A stretch of DNA of 64,000 bases from contig NZ_JAJERH010000009.1 in NCBI RefSeq assembly GCF_016919725.2, positions 1 to 64,000 on the forward strand. The letters run 5' to 3'. The DNA is from Virgibacillus sp. AGTR. Its GTDB lineage: Bacteria > Bacillota > Bacilli > Bacillales > Amphibacillaceae. Below, piece after piece: positions 1 to 8,439 of this stretch. The notes under the pieces were generated by a model that was given only the letters and a program-made list of their open reading frames with translations, ran no database searches and was not told the DNA's origin. Each line of letters opens with the position of its first letter. The stretch's first letter is position 1. A program made the translations under genes and the position numbers.

Positions 1-5
1 CAAAA

Positions 6-45
6 AACGAAAGGATAATTATTTTAAATTAATTATCCTTTCGTT
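6..45 (-). terminator. Rho-independent terminator of brnQ
   Basis: A perfect 15-bp inverted repeat (aacgaaaggataatt, 6-20, against 31-45) with a 10-nt loop. On the minus strand it is followed by a run of six T residues. It lies 59 bases past the brnQ stop. The T-rich sequence on the plus side means it could also work in the other direction for a gene outside the window. Confidence 0.85.
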
Positions 46-103
46 CTTTATTGTTTCTTCATTACATTTGTCTCCGTCTCTTAATCATACTTTATTTTTT
101 CGA

Positions 104-1459
104 TTATGCCTGAACAGTAGATGCTTTTTGCAATCGAAGAACAATGCCTGTAATAATTAGGACTATACATGCTGGGATTAGCCAGCCAAGACCTTCATTA
201 TATAACGGCAAAACTGTTTCGTAGAACGAAACAATGGGAATCATCCAGTTAAAGTAAGGAATACCTAATGATTCACAGAGCGATTTTAGTCCATCAATGC
301 TACTGATTAAAAATGTTACTGCAATTACCGAAATGTAGACAGATCTTCCATGGTAAAACAAAGGTGACAAGAATGCTAATAACATTAAGACGATCGCTAA
401 TGGATATAGGAACATCAGTACAGGTATGGAATAAGTAATAATATTAGTAAGACCAAAATTAGCTATTACAAAAGTTATCACTGCAAAGAATACAACAAAC
501 TTTTTATAGCTTATCCTTGGAAATAATGAATGAAAATATTCTGAACAAGCAGTTGTTAACCCAATGCTTGTCGTTAAACAAGCTAATGTAATAACAAGCG
601 CTAATAGAATCAATCCAAATGTTCCAAAATAATGTGTTGATGCACTACTCAATACAGGTCCACCATTATCAAATATTCCGTATATCTCTGTACTTGTAGC
701 TCCTAAATAAGCAATTCCAACATATATCGCTCCTAATAAAACAATAGCAACAGAACCAGACCTGGCCGTAGCTCTCAATATTTCTCGTTTAGATGTAATT
801 CCCAATGAACGAATAGCCTTAATCACGATAATTCCAAACACCAAGGAAGCAAGTGCATCCATTGTATTATAGCCCTCCAAAAATCCATTCAAAAAGGCAC
901 CATCTGCATATGCCTCCTGAGGAGTCTGTAAAGAACCCATTGGTTTGAAAATAACCATAGCAAGTAAAATCACAAGTAGTACCACAATGCCTGGCGCTAA
1001 AATCTTACCAACATAATCGACGATTTTTGCAGGATAAAGCGAAAAAAATAGGGTTATTGCAAAGAAAACGAGTGTAAAAATCATTAAACCACCTTGCTGG
1101 AATCCCTCGCTGATAAATGGTGAAATGCCAACATCAAATGCTACCGTTCCAGTTCTTGGTGCTGCAAAAAATGGTCCTATCGTTAGATATAATAGTGCGG
1201 TAAACATAACACCATAGATAGGATGAATTCTACCGGCCAAATCCTGAAGATTTTTGCTACCAGAAAAGCTCATAGCTAATATACCTAATAATGGTAAACC
1301 TACTCCAGTTATTAAAAACCCGATGACCGCTTGCCAAACATTAGCTCCAGCAAGTTGTCCAAGCTGAGCAGGAAATATTAAATTACCAGCTCCAAAGAAT
1401 AATGCAAATAACATTACACCTATGGCGGCATAGTTTGAAAATGATAATTTTTCCCTCAT
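104..1459 (-). CDS. brnQ: Branched-chain amino acid carrier BrnQ (LIVCS family)
   Basis: A 451-residue polytopic membrane protein that should import leucine, isoleucine and valine by sodium or proton symport. The N-terminus has the family pattern FALFFGAGNLIFPAQLGQ at about residues 18-35. About 12 hydrophobic segments cover the whole length, which is normal for BrnQ. The start is the ATG at 1457-1459, preceded by two tandem Shine-Dalgarno units. It is a single-gene unit, with its own promoter at 1549-1577 and a strong terminator at 6-45. No T-box or CodY-type box was recognised upstream. Family assignment is firm; which branched-chain substrate is preferred cannot be read from sequence. Confidence 0.93.
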   Translation of the reverse strand: MREKLSFSNYAAIGVMLFALFFGAGNLIFPAQLGQLAGANVWQAVIGFLITGVGLPLLGILAMSFSGSKNLQDLAGRIHPIYGVMFTALLYLTIGPFFAAPRTGTVAFDVGISPFISEGFQQGGLMIFTLVFFAITLFFSLYPAKIVDYVGKILAPGIVVLLVILLAMVIFKPMGSLQTPQEAYADGAFLNGFLEGYNTMDALASLVFGIIVIKAIRSLGITSKREILRATARSGSVAIVLLGAIYVGIAYLGATSTEIYGIFDNGGPVLSSASTHYFGTFGLILLALVITLACLTTSIGLTTACSEYFHSLFPRISYKKFVVFFAVITFVIANFGLTNIITYSIPVLMFLYPLAIVLMLLAFLSPLFYHGRSVYISVIAVTFLISSIDGLKSLCESLGIPYFNWMIPIVSFYETVLPLYNEGLGWLIPACIVLIITGIVLRLQKASTVQA

Positions 1460-1460
1460 A

Positions 1461-1492
1461 TATATGTCCTCTCCTATATATGTCCTCTCCTA
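1461..1492 (-). promoter_or_regulatory. Tandemly duplicated ribosome binding site of brnQ
   Basis: A perfect 16-bp direct duplication (1461-1476 and 1477-1492; minus-strand unit TAGGAGAGGACATATA) lies directly before the brnQ start codon. Each unit has a full GGAGAGG Shine-Dalgarno motif. Only the inner copy is at the correct spacing to the ATG; the outer copy runs into ATATAG and gives no start. Confidence 0.8.
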
Positions 1493-1548
1493 GAAGCAAA
1501 TTTTAATGTAAATGCCTTCCATCTATATGCAATATATCAATGGTGTTA

Positions 1549-1577
1549 ATCATACTATTTTTTTCTCTAACATGCAA
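1549..1577 (-). promoter_or_regulatory. Candidate sigma-A promoter of brnQ
   Basis: On the minus strand a TTGCAT -35 box (1577-1572) and a TATGAT -10 box (1554-1549) are 17 bp apart, about 90 bp before the brnQ start. The -35 box lies in an 11-bp direct repeat (atgcaatatat, at 1527 and 1572 on the plus strand). Confidence 0.6.
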
Positions 1578-1603
1578 TATATTACCTGGAATTTTTTCAT
1601 AAT

Positions 1604-1708
1604 TTAGATATATAATGTACTCAAAGATTGAAATTGCTTGACTACATCGTATTTTGTAATCTTCGCAGTAGTAGCGTTTAACTTTTCACCATACTCTCGC
1701 ACTAGCAT
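1604..1708 (-). other. Short open frame, possible gene remnant
   Basis: A 34-codon minus-strand frame beginning MLVREYGEKL and ending SLSTLYI lies in the gap before brnQ. It has no convincing ribosome site and the frame stays open upstream of the ATG, so it looks more like the C-terminal end of a lost gene than a working peptide. I do not recognise the family. The rest of 1500-1755 shows no gene. Confidence 0.2.
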
Positions 1709-1754
1709 TTTTAAATCTATGCTGGTTCAGATAGCCAAAACATAGCAATCTTAG

Positions 1755-1920
1755 AACAAAAGAACAAACGCCGGATTAGAAGCGTAGCGACTGGAGCGAG
1801 TCAACCGAGATAAAGGAATCACGGTGAGTTTGCTTGTAGATGATGACTTAGATTAGGGCGATTCGTGAAGTCGCCTGTTTCTGGGCGCTGGATCTGGACG
1901 CGGCTTAGACACGCCCATAT
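1755..1920. repeat. Intergenic repeat-like, GC-richer patch
   Basis: This gene-free stretch is richer in G and C than its surroundings and has repeated gcgactggagcgagtc-like words and a small hairpin (ggcga/tcgcc near 1858-1876). Similar patches are known as dispersed intergenic repeats in related Bacillaceae, by recollection and not by search. No second copy was found in this window, so repeat status is uncertain. Confidence 0.35.
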
Positions 1921-1958
1921 TTACCCACATGGGCTAATTTTCTAATTTCCTAGACTAT

Positions 1959-1986
1959 AAAAAAAGAGAGCGATGTTTTCGCTCTC
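1959..1986 (-). terminator. Rho-independent terminator of the bmrA-like gene
   Basis: A perfect 8-bp stem (gagagcga 1966-1973 with 1979-1986), 5-nt loop, then seven T residues on the minus strand. The stem ends 5 bases past the stop codon. Confidence 0.9.
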
Positions 1987-1991
1987 CACGC

Positions 1992-3731
1992 TTAACGATC
2001 AGCTAATTGCTGTTCGGCAAACTCTCTATATAAGGCATGTTGCTCCATAAGCTCCTGATGATTACCTATGCCAGTTATTTTTCCTTTTTCAATGAATACA
2101 ATTTTATCTGCATCAACAATTGTTGATAAGCGATGGGCAATAACAAAAGTCGTACGTCCCTTCATTAATCGCGTTAAAGCCTGTTGAACAATTCTTTCAG
2201 ATTGGCTATCAAGACTTGCAGTAGCCTCATCCATCATTAATATCTTTGGATCTCTTAAAAAGGCACGGGCAATATTAATTCGTTGCCTCTGTCCACCTGA
2301 TAGTTTTATTCCTCGTTCTCCTACTTTTGTATCTAACTGCTCGGGAAAATCAGCAATAAACTGATCTGCGTAAGCCATCGCAGTAACCGCCCAGAGCTGT
2401 CCATCCGATATATCTGATGCATTACTTAGGCCATAGGTTAAATTTTCTCTAATCGTTCCAGCCATCATTGCACTTTCCTGTGAGACATATCCGATCTGGC
2501 TACGCCAAGCTTCTAAGGATAAGTCCTGAATCGATGTATTACCAATTATTATTTCTCCTTCAGATGGCTGATAAAATCGTTCCAATAGCCCAAATAAAGT
2601 TGTCTTTCCTCCTCCACTAGGACCCGCAAAAGCTATCATTTCTCCAGGCTTTGCGGTGAAAGATATATTCTCTAACACCTGCTCGTTGTCATCATAGGCA
2701 AAGGTAACATTGTTTACATGAATCGTTTCATGTGTAATCTGCTTGTCAATCCCATTTTGACCAGCTTCTACCGATAGATCTAATATATCTATAATCCGTT
2801 CTGTCGCACCTTTTGCTTTTTGCAATTGAGTAAAGAACATAGCGAATGTCGTAATAGGCATTATAATTTGAAATAAATATAATAAAAACGCTACCAGCGA
2901 CCCCGTTGACATCGTTCCATTTGCTACTCTTATCCCACCATAACCGATAATAATGACAACTACAGCCATAATAATTAAGTACATTAATGGACCAATTAGG
3001 GCAAATATTTTTGATTCTCTTAAGCCATATGAAAATAATTTGCCGATTCCCTGCACGCCTTTTTGTTCTTCAAAGGATTCAGCAGTAGACGACTTCATTA
3101 AGCGAATCTCACTTAGAGTTTGTTGGATATTTCCTGTAAACATTGCTGTTTCATCTTGTAGACTACGGGAAATCTTCGCCATTTTACTGCCCAAAGGCAT
3201 CATAAGTAAGATGGTAATTGGAACAGCAATTAACATCATGAGTGTCATTTTCCAATCCATAATTAGTAGAATAGCAACTGCACCAATAATAGATATCAAT
3301 CCACTAATAAATTGTGGAAAATGCTGTGAAATCAAATCTTTTACTATACCTGTATCATTAACAACGCGACTTACCGATTCTCCACTATTCGTCTTATCAA
3401 AATAGCTAACTGGCATCCGAATCAGCTTCATCCACATTTGTTCCCTTAGACGAGCAACAATTCGCTGTCCTACTGCTGTAAGTAAATACGTTGATATGCC
3501 ATCAATGACTGCTTGTAAAATAAATACAAGCCCAATAGCCACAATCAATAGCATACTCATTGATTCGATAGAGAACCCATCCACTAGTTCTCTAGTTAGC
3601 AAAGGAATACTCAATCCGACAAGTGTAGTAATTATACTTCCGATTAAGCCTATTGTAAGTGCAAGTCTTGGAATATTCGTAGATATAATTAAAGATATAA
3701 ATGGCTTTATCCCGTTTCGCTGTTTACCCAT
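1992..3731 (-). CDS. bmrA: BmrA-like multidrug ABC exporter (fused permease and ATPase)
   Basis: A half-transporter of 579 residues that should homodimerise in the membrane and pump amphiphilic drugs out using ATP. About residues 20-310 form a six-helix exporter domain with the family pattern PVSYFDKTNSGE. The ATPase domain follows, with Walker A GPSGGGKTT, signature LSGGQRQR, Walker B ILMMDEATAS and an H-loop AHRLST. It resembles B. subtilis BmrA/YvcC along its whole length, including the EQQL end. I place the start at the ATG at 3729-3731: the frame can begin 18 bases earlier, but the sequence aggggtcaagg precedes this inner ATG and its N-terminus aligns with BmrA. Confidence 0.9.
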   Translation of the reverse strand: MGKQRNGIKPFISLIISTNIPRLALTIGLIGSIITTLVGLSIPLLTRELVDGFSIESMSMLLIVAIGLVFILQAVIDGISTYLLTAVGQRIVARLREQMWMKLIRMPVSYFDKTNSGESVSRVVNDTGIVKDLISQHFPQFISGLISIIGAVAILLIMDWKMTLMMLIAVPITILLMMPLGSKMAKISRSLQDETAMFTGNIQQTLSEIRLMKSSTAESFEEQKGVQGIGKLFSYGLRESKIFALIGPLMYLIIMAVVVIIIGYGGIRVANGTMSTGSLVAFLLYLFQIIMPITTFAMFFTQLQKAKGATERIIDILDLSVEAGQNGIDKQITHETIHVNNVTFAYDDNEQVLENISFTAKPGEMIAFAGPSGGGKTTLFGLLERFYQPSEGEIIIGNTSIQDLSLEAWRSQIGYVSQESAMMAGTIRENLTYGLSNASDISDGQLWAVTAMAYADQFIADFPEQLDTKVGERGIKLSGGQRQRINIARAFLRDPKILMMDEATASLDSQSERIVQQALTRLMKGRTTFVIAHRLSTIVDADKIVFIEKGKITGIGNHQELMEQHALYREFAEQQLADR

Positions 3732-3811
3732 TACCTTGACCCCTATCATAAATACATTCCATATATTCTTTTATTATAAAGGAAAACAGGAATTAATACA
3801 CCGTCCACCCA

Positions 3812-4056
3812 CGAATAAAGTGAAACTTCTGCGTGGAATGTATCGCTGCTTAGGCATTCCTTATCCGGCTGGAACAACACGAGTCCGAAGATCCCTTGGT
3901 AACGTATGTTTCTTTACTAAGTTAGCTGAGGCAATGGACGCGGAAAAAAGTATATGTTCATGTTTCTGCGATAATACTCCTATTGATACTTCGCTTTCCG
4001 TGGAGAAGGCTTCGGCAACGATACATCACACAACGTATCCACATTTTTTTTATCTT
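3812..4056 (+). repeat. Family II dispersed structured repeat, copy 1
   Basis: The core on the plus strand is CCGAAGATCC, a stem (cTTGGTAA / TTACTAAG) with a loop of about 11 nt rich in T, then TTAGCTGAGGC. The right flank, ending gcgataatactcctattgat, matches the flank of copy 4 in reverse complement. Outer ends form an imperfect inverted repeat (gtatcg near 3840, cgatac near 4018). The 5' end begins ataaagtgaaacttc, the opening of family I, so this copy may be a chimera. The ORF across it is accidental. Confidence 0.75.
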
Positions 4057-4067
4057 TCGGCTTTTAA

Positions 4068-5672
4068 TTAACCCTCTATATCCCGTTTCTGATAGCCTAT
4101 AAAACCAATGGTGGTGCATGCAAAAGCTATTACCGTCAATATGAAAATGGCCATTATATTCATGTCCTCTACTGGTATTTGTGGTACATGACCAAATGGG
4201 GAAAGGTTGCTCATCCAATCGGGAAATTGCATTAAATTACCTAAATAAACTACAATAAACGAATAAATTAAGTAACCCCATATCCAACTACTCCCATTAG
4301 GGAACAGTCCAATAAGCAATACTGTAAAACCAATCATTACCCACATGGCAGGTAGATAGACCATTGCTGCACGATAAACAACTCCTAAATCGATTCCTCC
4401 ATCAATGGAGGCTGTTGCTAAAGACCATAGTCCAATTGCCGCTAATGAAAGCATCCCAAATGAAACAAGCATCGCTATCACCCATGAACTACCTATTAAA
4501 CGAGTACGCGAAATAGCCCGACTTAATAAATGCTCCGTGCGCCCCTTCTTCTCTTCCCCCATTAACTTTAGTATTGCCATTAACGTTGGAATGGTACTCA
4601 TCATAGCAAGGACACTCATCAGCATGGTAATAAACTGTTCCGTAAGCGAAAATCCCTCCACTGGGGTTAACATTTGCTTCATCATTTCCACATCCTCAAA
4701 GAACGTATCTAAATCCCCCAGAACAGAACCATATGATGCTCCAATTACAAACATACCAATTGCCCATGCGATTAAGCCAGTACGTTGAAGTCGAAATATT
4801 AATCCGAATGGACTTTGTAAAAAGAAGGATGCACGCCTCTTTCCTGGTTTAGCAGGAAGAAAACCAGAGTCTAAGTCCCTTATCGCATTTAAATAAAGTG
4901 CCAATATACATAGTATAAACGATACACCAACTGTCAATAGAATGGGCCACCAATAATTATTAACATAAACCTGTGTACCTAAAATCCACCCTAACGGTGA
5001 GACCCATGATAATGCTTCACTACTAACGTCACCAATAGCACGTAGCATATAGGAAGTTCCTAATACGAAAAAAGAAAAACCAATTACACCACGAGAGTTT
5101 TCGGACAGTTGTGCAAAAACTGCTGTTATGGCTGTGAAAAAGAAACCAGCTGCTCCTAAGCCAGCTCCATATAACAAAGACCCTGCTAAGTCCATACTTT
5201 CTATTCCCAATGATGCTAGACCAAAGCCAATAATAAGCGCTAGTAAAAAATTCGTCATAAAAACTACACTAAGTGTGGCAAGCAAATTAGATAACCGTCC
5301 AGTCGGAAGGGAACGGACCATCTCTATGCGGCCTTCTTCCTCATCTGCTCGAGTATGTCGTGCTACCAAAAGAATGCTCATAATTGCTACTGTTATCGCT
5401 GTAAATAAAAGCATCTGATGTGCCATCATAGCTCCAAATGTATAATCTTCTAACCCATATCCTTTTCCCACCATGGCTGTCATTGCTGGATTTAACATTG
5501 TTTCAGCTATTGCTTGACGATCTGCCTTTGTTGCGTATAGATCAGTAAAAGAAATGGCAATCATCAACGTTACAGTTACTAATGAAAGCATCCAGACAGA
5601 GATACGCAACCGATCACGACGGAGGAGAAAGCGTAACAGTCTTCCTGTATTTTTTGTGAATTGGCCAGCCAT
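4068..5672 (-). CDS. ABC-2 type exporter permease (tetronasin/antibiotic export type)
   Basis: A 534-residue integral membrane protein with about 12 hydrophobic helices in two similar halves, each beginning with a short arginine-rich cytoplasmic stretch (LLRFLLRRDRLRIS near residue 12; FGLIFRLQRTG in the middle). A family motif TRADEEEGRIEMVRSLPTGR sits near residue 110 and is echoed by EEKKGRTEHLLSRAISRTRL near 370. It overlaps the ATPase stop by one base (TAATG), so the two are translationally coupled. It should form the channel of an exporter with that ATPase; the substrate is unknown, but a TetR regulator next door suggests a toxic compound or antibiotic. Confidence 0.85.
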   Translation of the reverse strand: MAGQFTKNTGRLLRFLLRRDRLRISVWMLSLVTVTLMIAISFTDLYATKADRQAIAETMLNPAMTAMVGKGYGLEDYTFGAMMAHQMLLFTAITVAIMSILLVARHTRADEEEGRIEMVRSLPTGRLSNLLATLSVVFMTNFLLALIIGFGLASLGIESMDLAGSLLYGAGLGAAGFFFTAITAVFAQLSENSRGVIGFSFFVLGTSYMLRAIGDVSSEALSWVSPLGWILGTQVYVNNYWWPILLTVGVSFILCILALYLNAIRDLDSGFLPAKPGKRRASFFLQSPFGLIFRLQRTGLIAWAIGMFVIGASYGSVLGDLDTFFEDVEMMKQMLTPVEGFSLTEQFITMLMSVLAMMSTIPTLMAILKLMGEEKKGRTEHLLSRAISRTRLIGSSWVIAMLVSFGMLSLAAIGLWSLATASIDGGIDLGVVYRAAMVYLPAMWVMIGFTVLLIGLFPNGSSWIWGYLIYSFIVVYLGNLMQFPDWMSNLSPFGHVPQIPVEDMNIMAIFILTVIAFACTTIGFIGYQKRDIEG

Positions 5673-6580
5673 TACACCGCACCTCCTGCTCCTATATTCG
5701 ATTTACCTTCATAATGTCTCATAAATAAATCTTCTAATGTCGGTGGAGCACTTTCTAATTTTACAATGCCAAATTGACTAATATAACGAATAACGGCATC
5801 CAACTCCTCCGTATCAACTTGAAAGGATATTTCACTCCCTTGCTCTTCAATGGCATGAACACCCTTTACTTCATCAAGGGAAGCAATGGACTGTTTGGTA
5901 GCAACTAACAAATTGGTACGTGTTAAATGGCGCATTTCACTTAGTGAGCCAGATTCTATAATTTCTCCTTGTCGAATAATACCAACACGATCACAAAGCC
6001 TTTCCACCTCAGATAAAATATGGCTAGAAAGCAGAACACTCTTCCCTGCATGCTTTTCTTCTAATATACAAGATTGAAATACCTGTTCCATTAATGGATC
6101 AAGCCCCGATGTCGGCTCATCTAAAATATATAAGTCTGCATCAGAAGAAAATGCGGCAACCAAAGCAACCTTTTGCCTATTCCCTTTTGAATACGTACGA
6201 CATTTTTTAGTTGGGTCCAATTCAAACCGCTTAATTAGTTCTTCTCTACGATTTTTATTATTGCCACCGCGAAGTTTAACAAACAGATCAATAACCTCTC
6301 CACCCGTTAAGTTTGGCCACAAGTTCACATCACCTGGAACATAAGCAATTCGCTTATGGATTTCTACAGCCTCTGACCATGCATCCTTCCCAAAAATCTG
6401 TACGTTGCCTTTCGTTGCCTTTAATATTCCTAATAATATGCGAATCGTTGTTGACTTCCCAGCTCCATTCGGCCCAATAAATCCGTAGACTTCTCCTTCA
6501 TTAACTTCTATATTTACACCATCTAGCGCCATAAACTTACCAAATTTCTTTGTTAAATTCGATGTTTTCAATACAGGCAT
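5672..6580 (-). CDS. ABC exporter ATPase partner of the ABC-2 permease
   Basis: A 302-residue nucleotide-binding subunit. Walker A GPNGAGKST is at about residues 36-44, Walker B LYILDEPTSGLDP at about 156-168, and the H-loop SSHILSEVE at about 185. The signature is degenerate, YSKGNRQKV instead of LSGGQ, which is common in this drug-export subgroup. The C-terminal 90 residues form the usual regulatory tail. The ATG is preceded by taagggagg at good spacing. It leads a two-gene operon controlled from the divergent region shared with a TetR gene. Confidence 0.9.
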   Translation of the reverse strand: MPVLKTSNLTKKFGKFMALDGVNIEVNEGEVYGFIGPNGAGKSTTIRILLGILKATKGNVQIFGKDAWSEAVEIHKRIAYVPGDVNLWPNLTGGEVIDLFVKLRGGNNKNRREELIKRFELDPTKKCRTYSKGNRQKVALVAAFSSDADLYILDEPTSGLDPLMEQVFQSCILEEKHAGKSVLLSSHILSEVERLCDRVGIIRQGEIIESGSLSEMRHLTRTNLLVATKQSIASLDEVKGVHAIEEQGSEISFQVDTEELDAVIRYISQFGIVKLESAPPTLEDLFMRHYEGKSNIGAGGAV

Positions 6581-6608
6581 TCTTCTTCCTCCCTTACCCT
6601 TCTCTCGA

Positions 6609-6682
6609 ATTATGAAATATTTTAACTTATATATTTCATAATATATATTTAAAACCTCTTTTGCAATAACTTATGAAATATA
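6609..6682. promoter_or_regulatory. TetR-type operator overlapping the exporter promoter
   Basis: A perfect 12-bp inverted repeat, ATTATGAAATAT (6609-6620) and ATATTTCATAAT (6631-6642), with a 10-bp spacer, plus a third half-site TTATGAAATATA at 6671-6682. On the minus strand a promoter for the ATPase gene fits: TTGCAA (6666-6661), 17 bp, TATTAT (6643-6638). The -10 box lies over the right arm, so a bound TetR would block it. Confidence 0.7.
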
Positions 6683-6734
6683 TTTATTGTTTTATTACAT
6701 ATTTTTTATTAAACTTAAAATGAGGTGAGATTAG

Positions 6735-7322
6735 TTGGACGGTTTTAAACGAAGACGGGAGTTAAAAAAATCACATATTTTAGAGGCGGCCTTAAGTTTA
6801 TTTATGGATTTCGGTGTACAAAAAGTCGCTATTAAGGAAATAGCTACAAAAGCAAATGTATCTCAGGTAACGATTTATAATTATTTTGGCAGCAAGGATA
6901 ACCTTGTCCAAGAAGTAATTAAACATTATATAAATAAAGCATGGTGGGAATTTGAAGAATTATTTAACAGCGATTTACCTTTCCATGAAAAAATAAAGGG
7001 GATTATTTTTGCGAAAAAGGAAACAGCCCAGCATATACATTCTAATTTCTATGACGTCATTATGAAAGAATATGCAGCTGGAACTAGTTATGTTGAAGAG
7101 TTGTATCAAAAAAAGGCACTGCCTAAAATGATGGCTTTATTTGATGAAGGAAGGCGTGACGGATTTATCGATCCTAACCTATCAAATGAGTCACTTCTAA
7201 TGTATTTACAAATATTTAAAGAAGCTATGCAGCGTGAGGATATCTATAAACAAATACTGCCGATGACCGAGGATATTGTAAAAATCTTGTTTTATGGAAT
7301 TGTTGGAAAAGGGGAATCTTGA
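6735..7322 (+). CDS. TetR/AcrR-family repressor, divergent from the ABC exporter
   Basis: A 195-residue regulator with a typical N-terminal TetR helix-turn-helix (residues about 10-56: ILEAALSLFMDFGVQKVAIKEIATKANVSQVTIYNYFGSK, split here across the helices) and a variable ligand-binding C-terminus. It begins with TTG at 6735-6737, preceded by gaggtgag at 6-bp spacing. It is transcribed away from the exporter operon and the inverted repeats between them are its likely operators, so it should derepress the exporter when a substrate binds. The ligand is unknown. Confidence 0.88.
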   Translation: MDGFKRRRELKKSHILEAALSLFMDFGVQKVAIKEIATKANVSQVTIYNYFGSKDNLVQEVIKHYINKAWWEFEELFNSDLPFHEKIKGIIFAKKETAQHIHSNFYDVIMKEYAAGTSYVEELYQKKALPKMMALFDEGRRDGFIDPNLSNESLLMYLQIFKEAMQREDIYKQILPMTEDIVKILFYGIVGKGES

Positions 7323-7382
7323 TTTTTTTGAGATGCAGCCAGAGCTAAGGCAGCCCTGTGCACTAAATAGATTATACTCACA

Positions 7383-7482
7383 TATAAAGTGAAACTTCAA
7401 TCAGTGGGGGTTTTGTTTATCCCCCCAAATATTCACTTTATTACTTGAAGTGTGGGACTTACTGTCAGTTATATGCGGGAGA
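7383..7482 (+). repeat. Family I structured repeat, copy A (internally deleted)
   Basis: It starts tataaagtgaaacttcaatc and has the 5' hairpin arms gtgggggt and atcccccc. It then jumps to the 3' part (attcactttattacttgaag, then ttactgtcagttatatgcgg). About 80 bp of the middle is missing relative to copies C, E and F. Confidence 0.8.
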
Positions 7483-7517
7483 ACTAGAAAGAAAAAGATG
7501 TTTGAAACGTATAGAAT

Positions 7518-7565
7518 AAAAAGGATGGTCCGTCTACTCTTACGGAAAAAGTGACGGATCCTTTT
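7518..7565 (-). terminator. Terminator of the downstream TetR gene
   Basis: The arms aaaaggat-gg-tccgtc (7518-7534) and gacggatcctttt (7553-7565) form a stem with a 2-nt bulge. On the minus strand the stem is followed by cctttttatt. It lies about 100 bases past the stop of the TetR gene at 7665-8264. Confidence 0.6.
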
Positions 7566-7664
7566 CTAAATTTCAGTAATAATTCTTGAGAAACGTTTTT
7601 TGACAACCTGAAGGAAATCCATTCTTTCCTACTACCTCCAATAATATTCTTAAAAAGAGAAGGT

Positions 7665-8264
7665 TTACGAAGTCCCATACTGCAGCTTAAATCCCTCAAC
7701 GAAATATGAAATTACTTTCATTATTTCATCCAACGAACCCTCGTGCTCTGGCATTTGAGCAATCCATAATGCAGATTCATTTAATGCACCTGATAAAGAG
7801 TGGGTCATCGCTTCCACTGAAACTGGCTTGAAGCAATTACTTCTTTGCATAAGGTCAAGTTGTTCATGTAACAATCGCATCGAGCTTTGTCTATCCATCG
7901 ATCGCCAAACTTCCCAACCTACAACTGCCGGACCATCAATGAGTAATATTCGTTTATTTTGAAGTTCAACAGCAGCTGTTACAAATGCTTTACACCCTAA
8001 TAATAGTTGCTCCCACAAATCATCACTTTTTCTAGCATCTCGTTCGATTTGATCAGCAACCTCTTTTTGTACTGTAATTAATACTGCTTCAAACAGACCT
8101 TGCTTATTTTTAAAGTGATGATATAAAGCACCACGAGTTAGATTTGCTTCCTTTGCAATTTCCTCTAAAGAAGCACCTTCATATCCATGCTTAGTAAAGT
8201 GTTTTCTCCCAACTTCGATCAAGTTGTGTATTGTGTTCATTGCTTCTTCTTTATTTCTTCTCAT
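7665..8264 (-). CDS. TetR/AcrR-family transcriptional regulator
   Basis: A 199-residue repressor. The helix-turn-helix is at about residues 12-58 (GYEGASLEEIAKEANLTRGA then LYHHFKNKQGLFEAV). The C-terminal ligand domain has WEVWRSMDRQSSMRLLHEQL, a pattern seen in a widespread Bacillus TetR subgroup. The ATG at 8262-8264 overlaps the stop of a 57-codon upstream frame (ATGA), so translation may be coupled. A later ATG at residue 9 is a second possible start. A perfect 21-bp palindrome upstream of the neighbouring glyoxalase-fold gene is its probable target. Confidence 0.88.
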   Translation of the reverse strand: MRRNKEEAMNTIHNLIEVGRKHFTKHGYEGASLEEIAKEANLTRGALYHHFKNKQGLFEAVLITVQKEVADQIERDARKSDDLWEQLLLGCKAFVTAAVELQNKRILLIDGPAVVGWEVWRSMDRQSSMRLLHEQLDLMQRSNCFKPVSVEAMTHSLSGALNESALWIAQMPEHEGSLDEIMKVISYFVEGFKLQYGTS

Positions 8265-8434
8265 TCGTTATTTACTCCCATCCTTCTCCGTTCAATCTGT
8301 ATTTTCTCTTTCTCAACAAGCATGATAGCCTGTTGATCATTTTGTTTTCTTAATAAAACGTAATCCATGTTATAAAAACCACTTAAAATGAGCTTTATTT
8401 CTACCTTTTCTTCTTGAGCTTGAAGCCAATCCAT
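8261..8434 (-). CDS. Small hypothetical protein coupled to the TetR gene
   Basis: A 57-codon frame starting MDWLQAQEEKVEIKLILSGF and ending with the lysine/arginine-rich KEKIQIERRRMGVNNE. Its TGA overlaps the ATG of the TetR gene by four bases (ATGA), the usual sign of translational coupling. The ribosome site is weak. It begins 5 bases after the stop of the dead gene upstream, so it could also be a remnant. I do not recognise the family. The charged and hydrophobic pattern suggests a short strand-helix fold. Confidence 0.4.
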   Translation of the reverse strand: MDWLQAQEEKVEIKLILSGFYNMDYVLLRKQNDQQAIMLVEKEKIQIERRRMGVNNE

Positions 8435-8439
8435 ACCAT

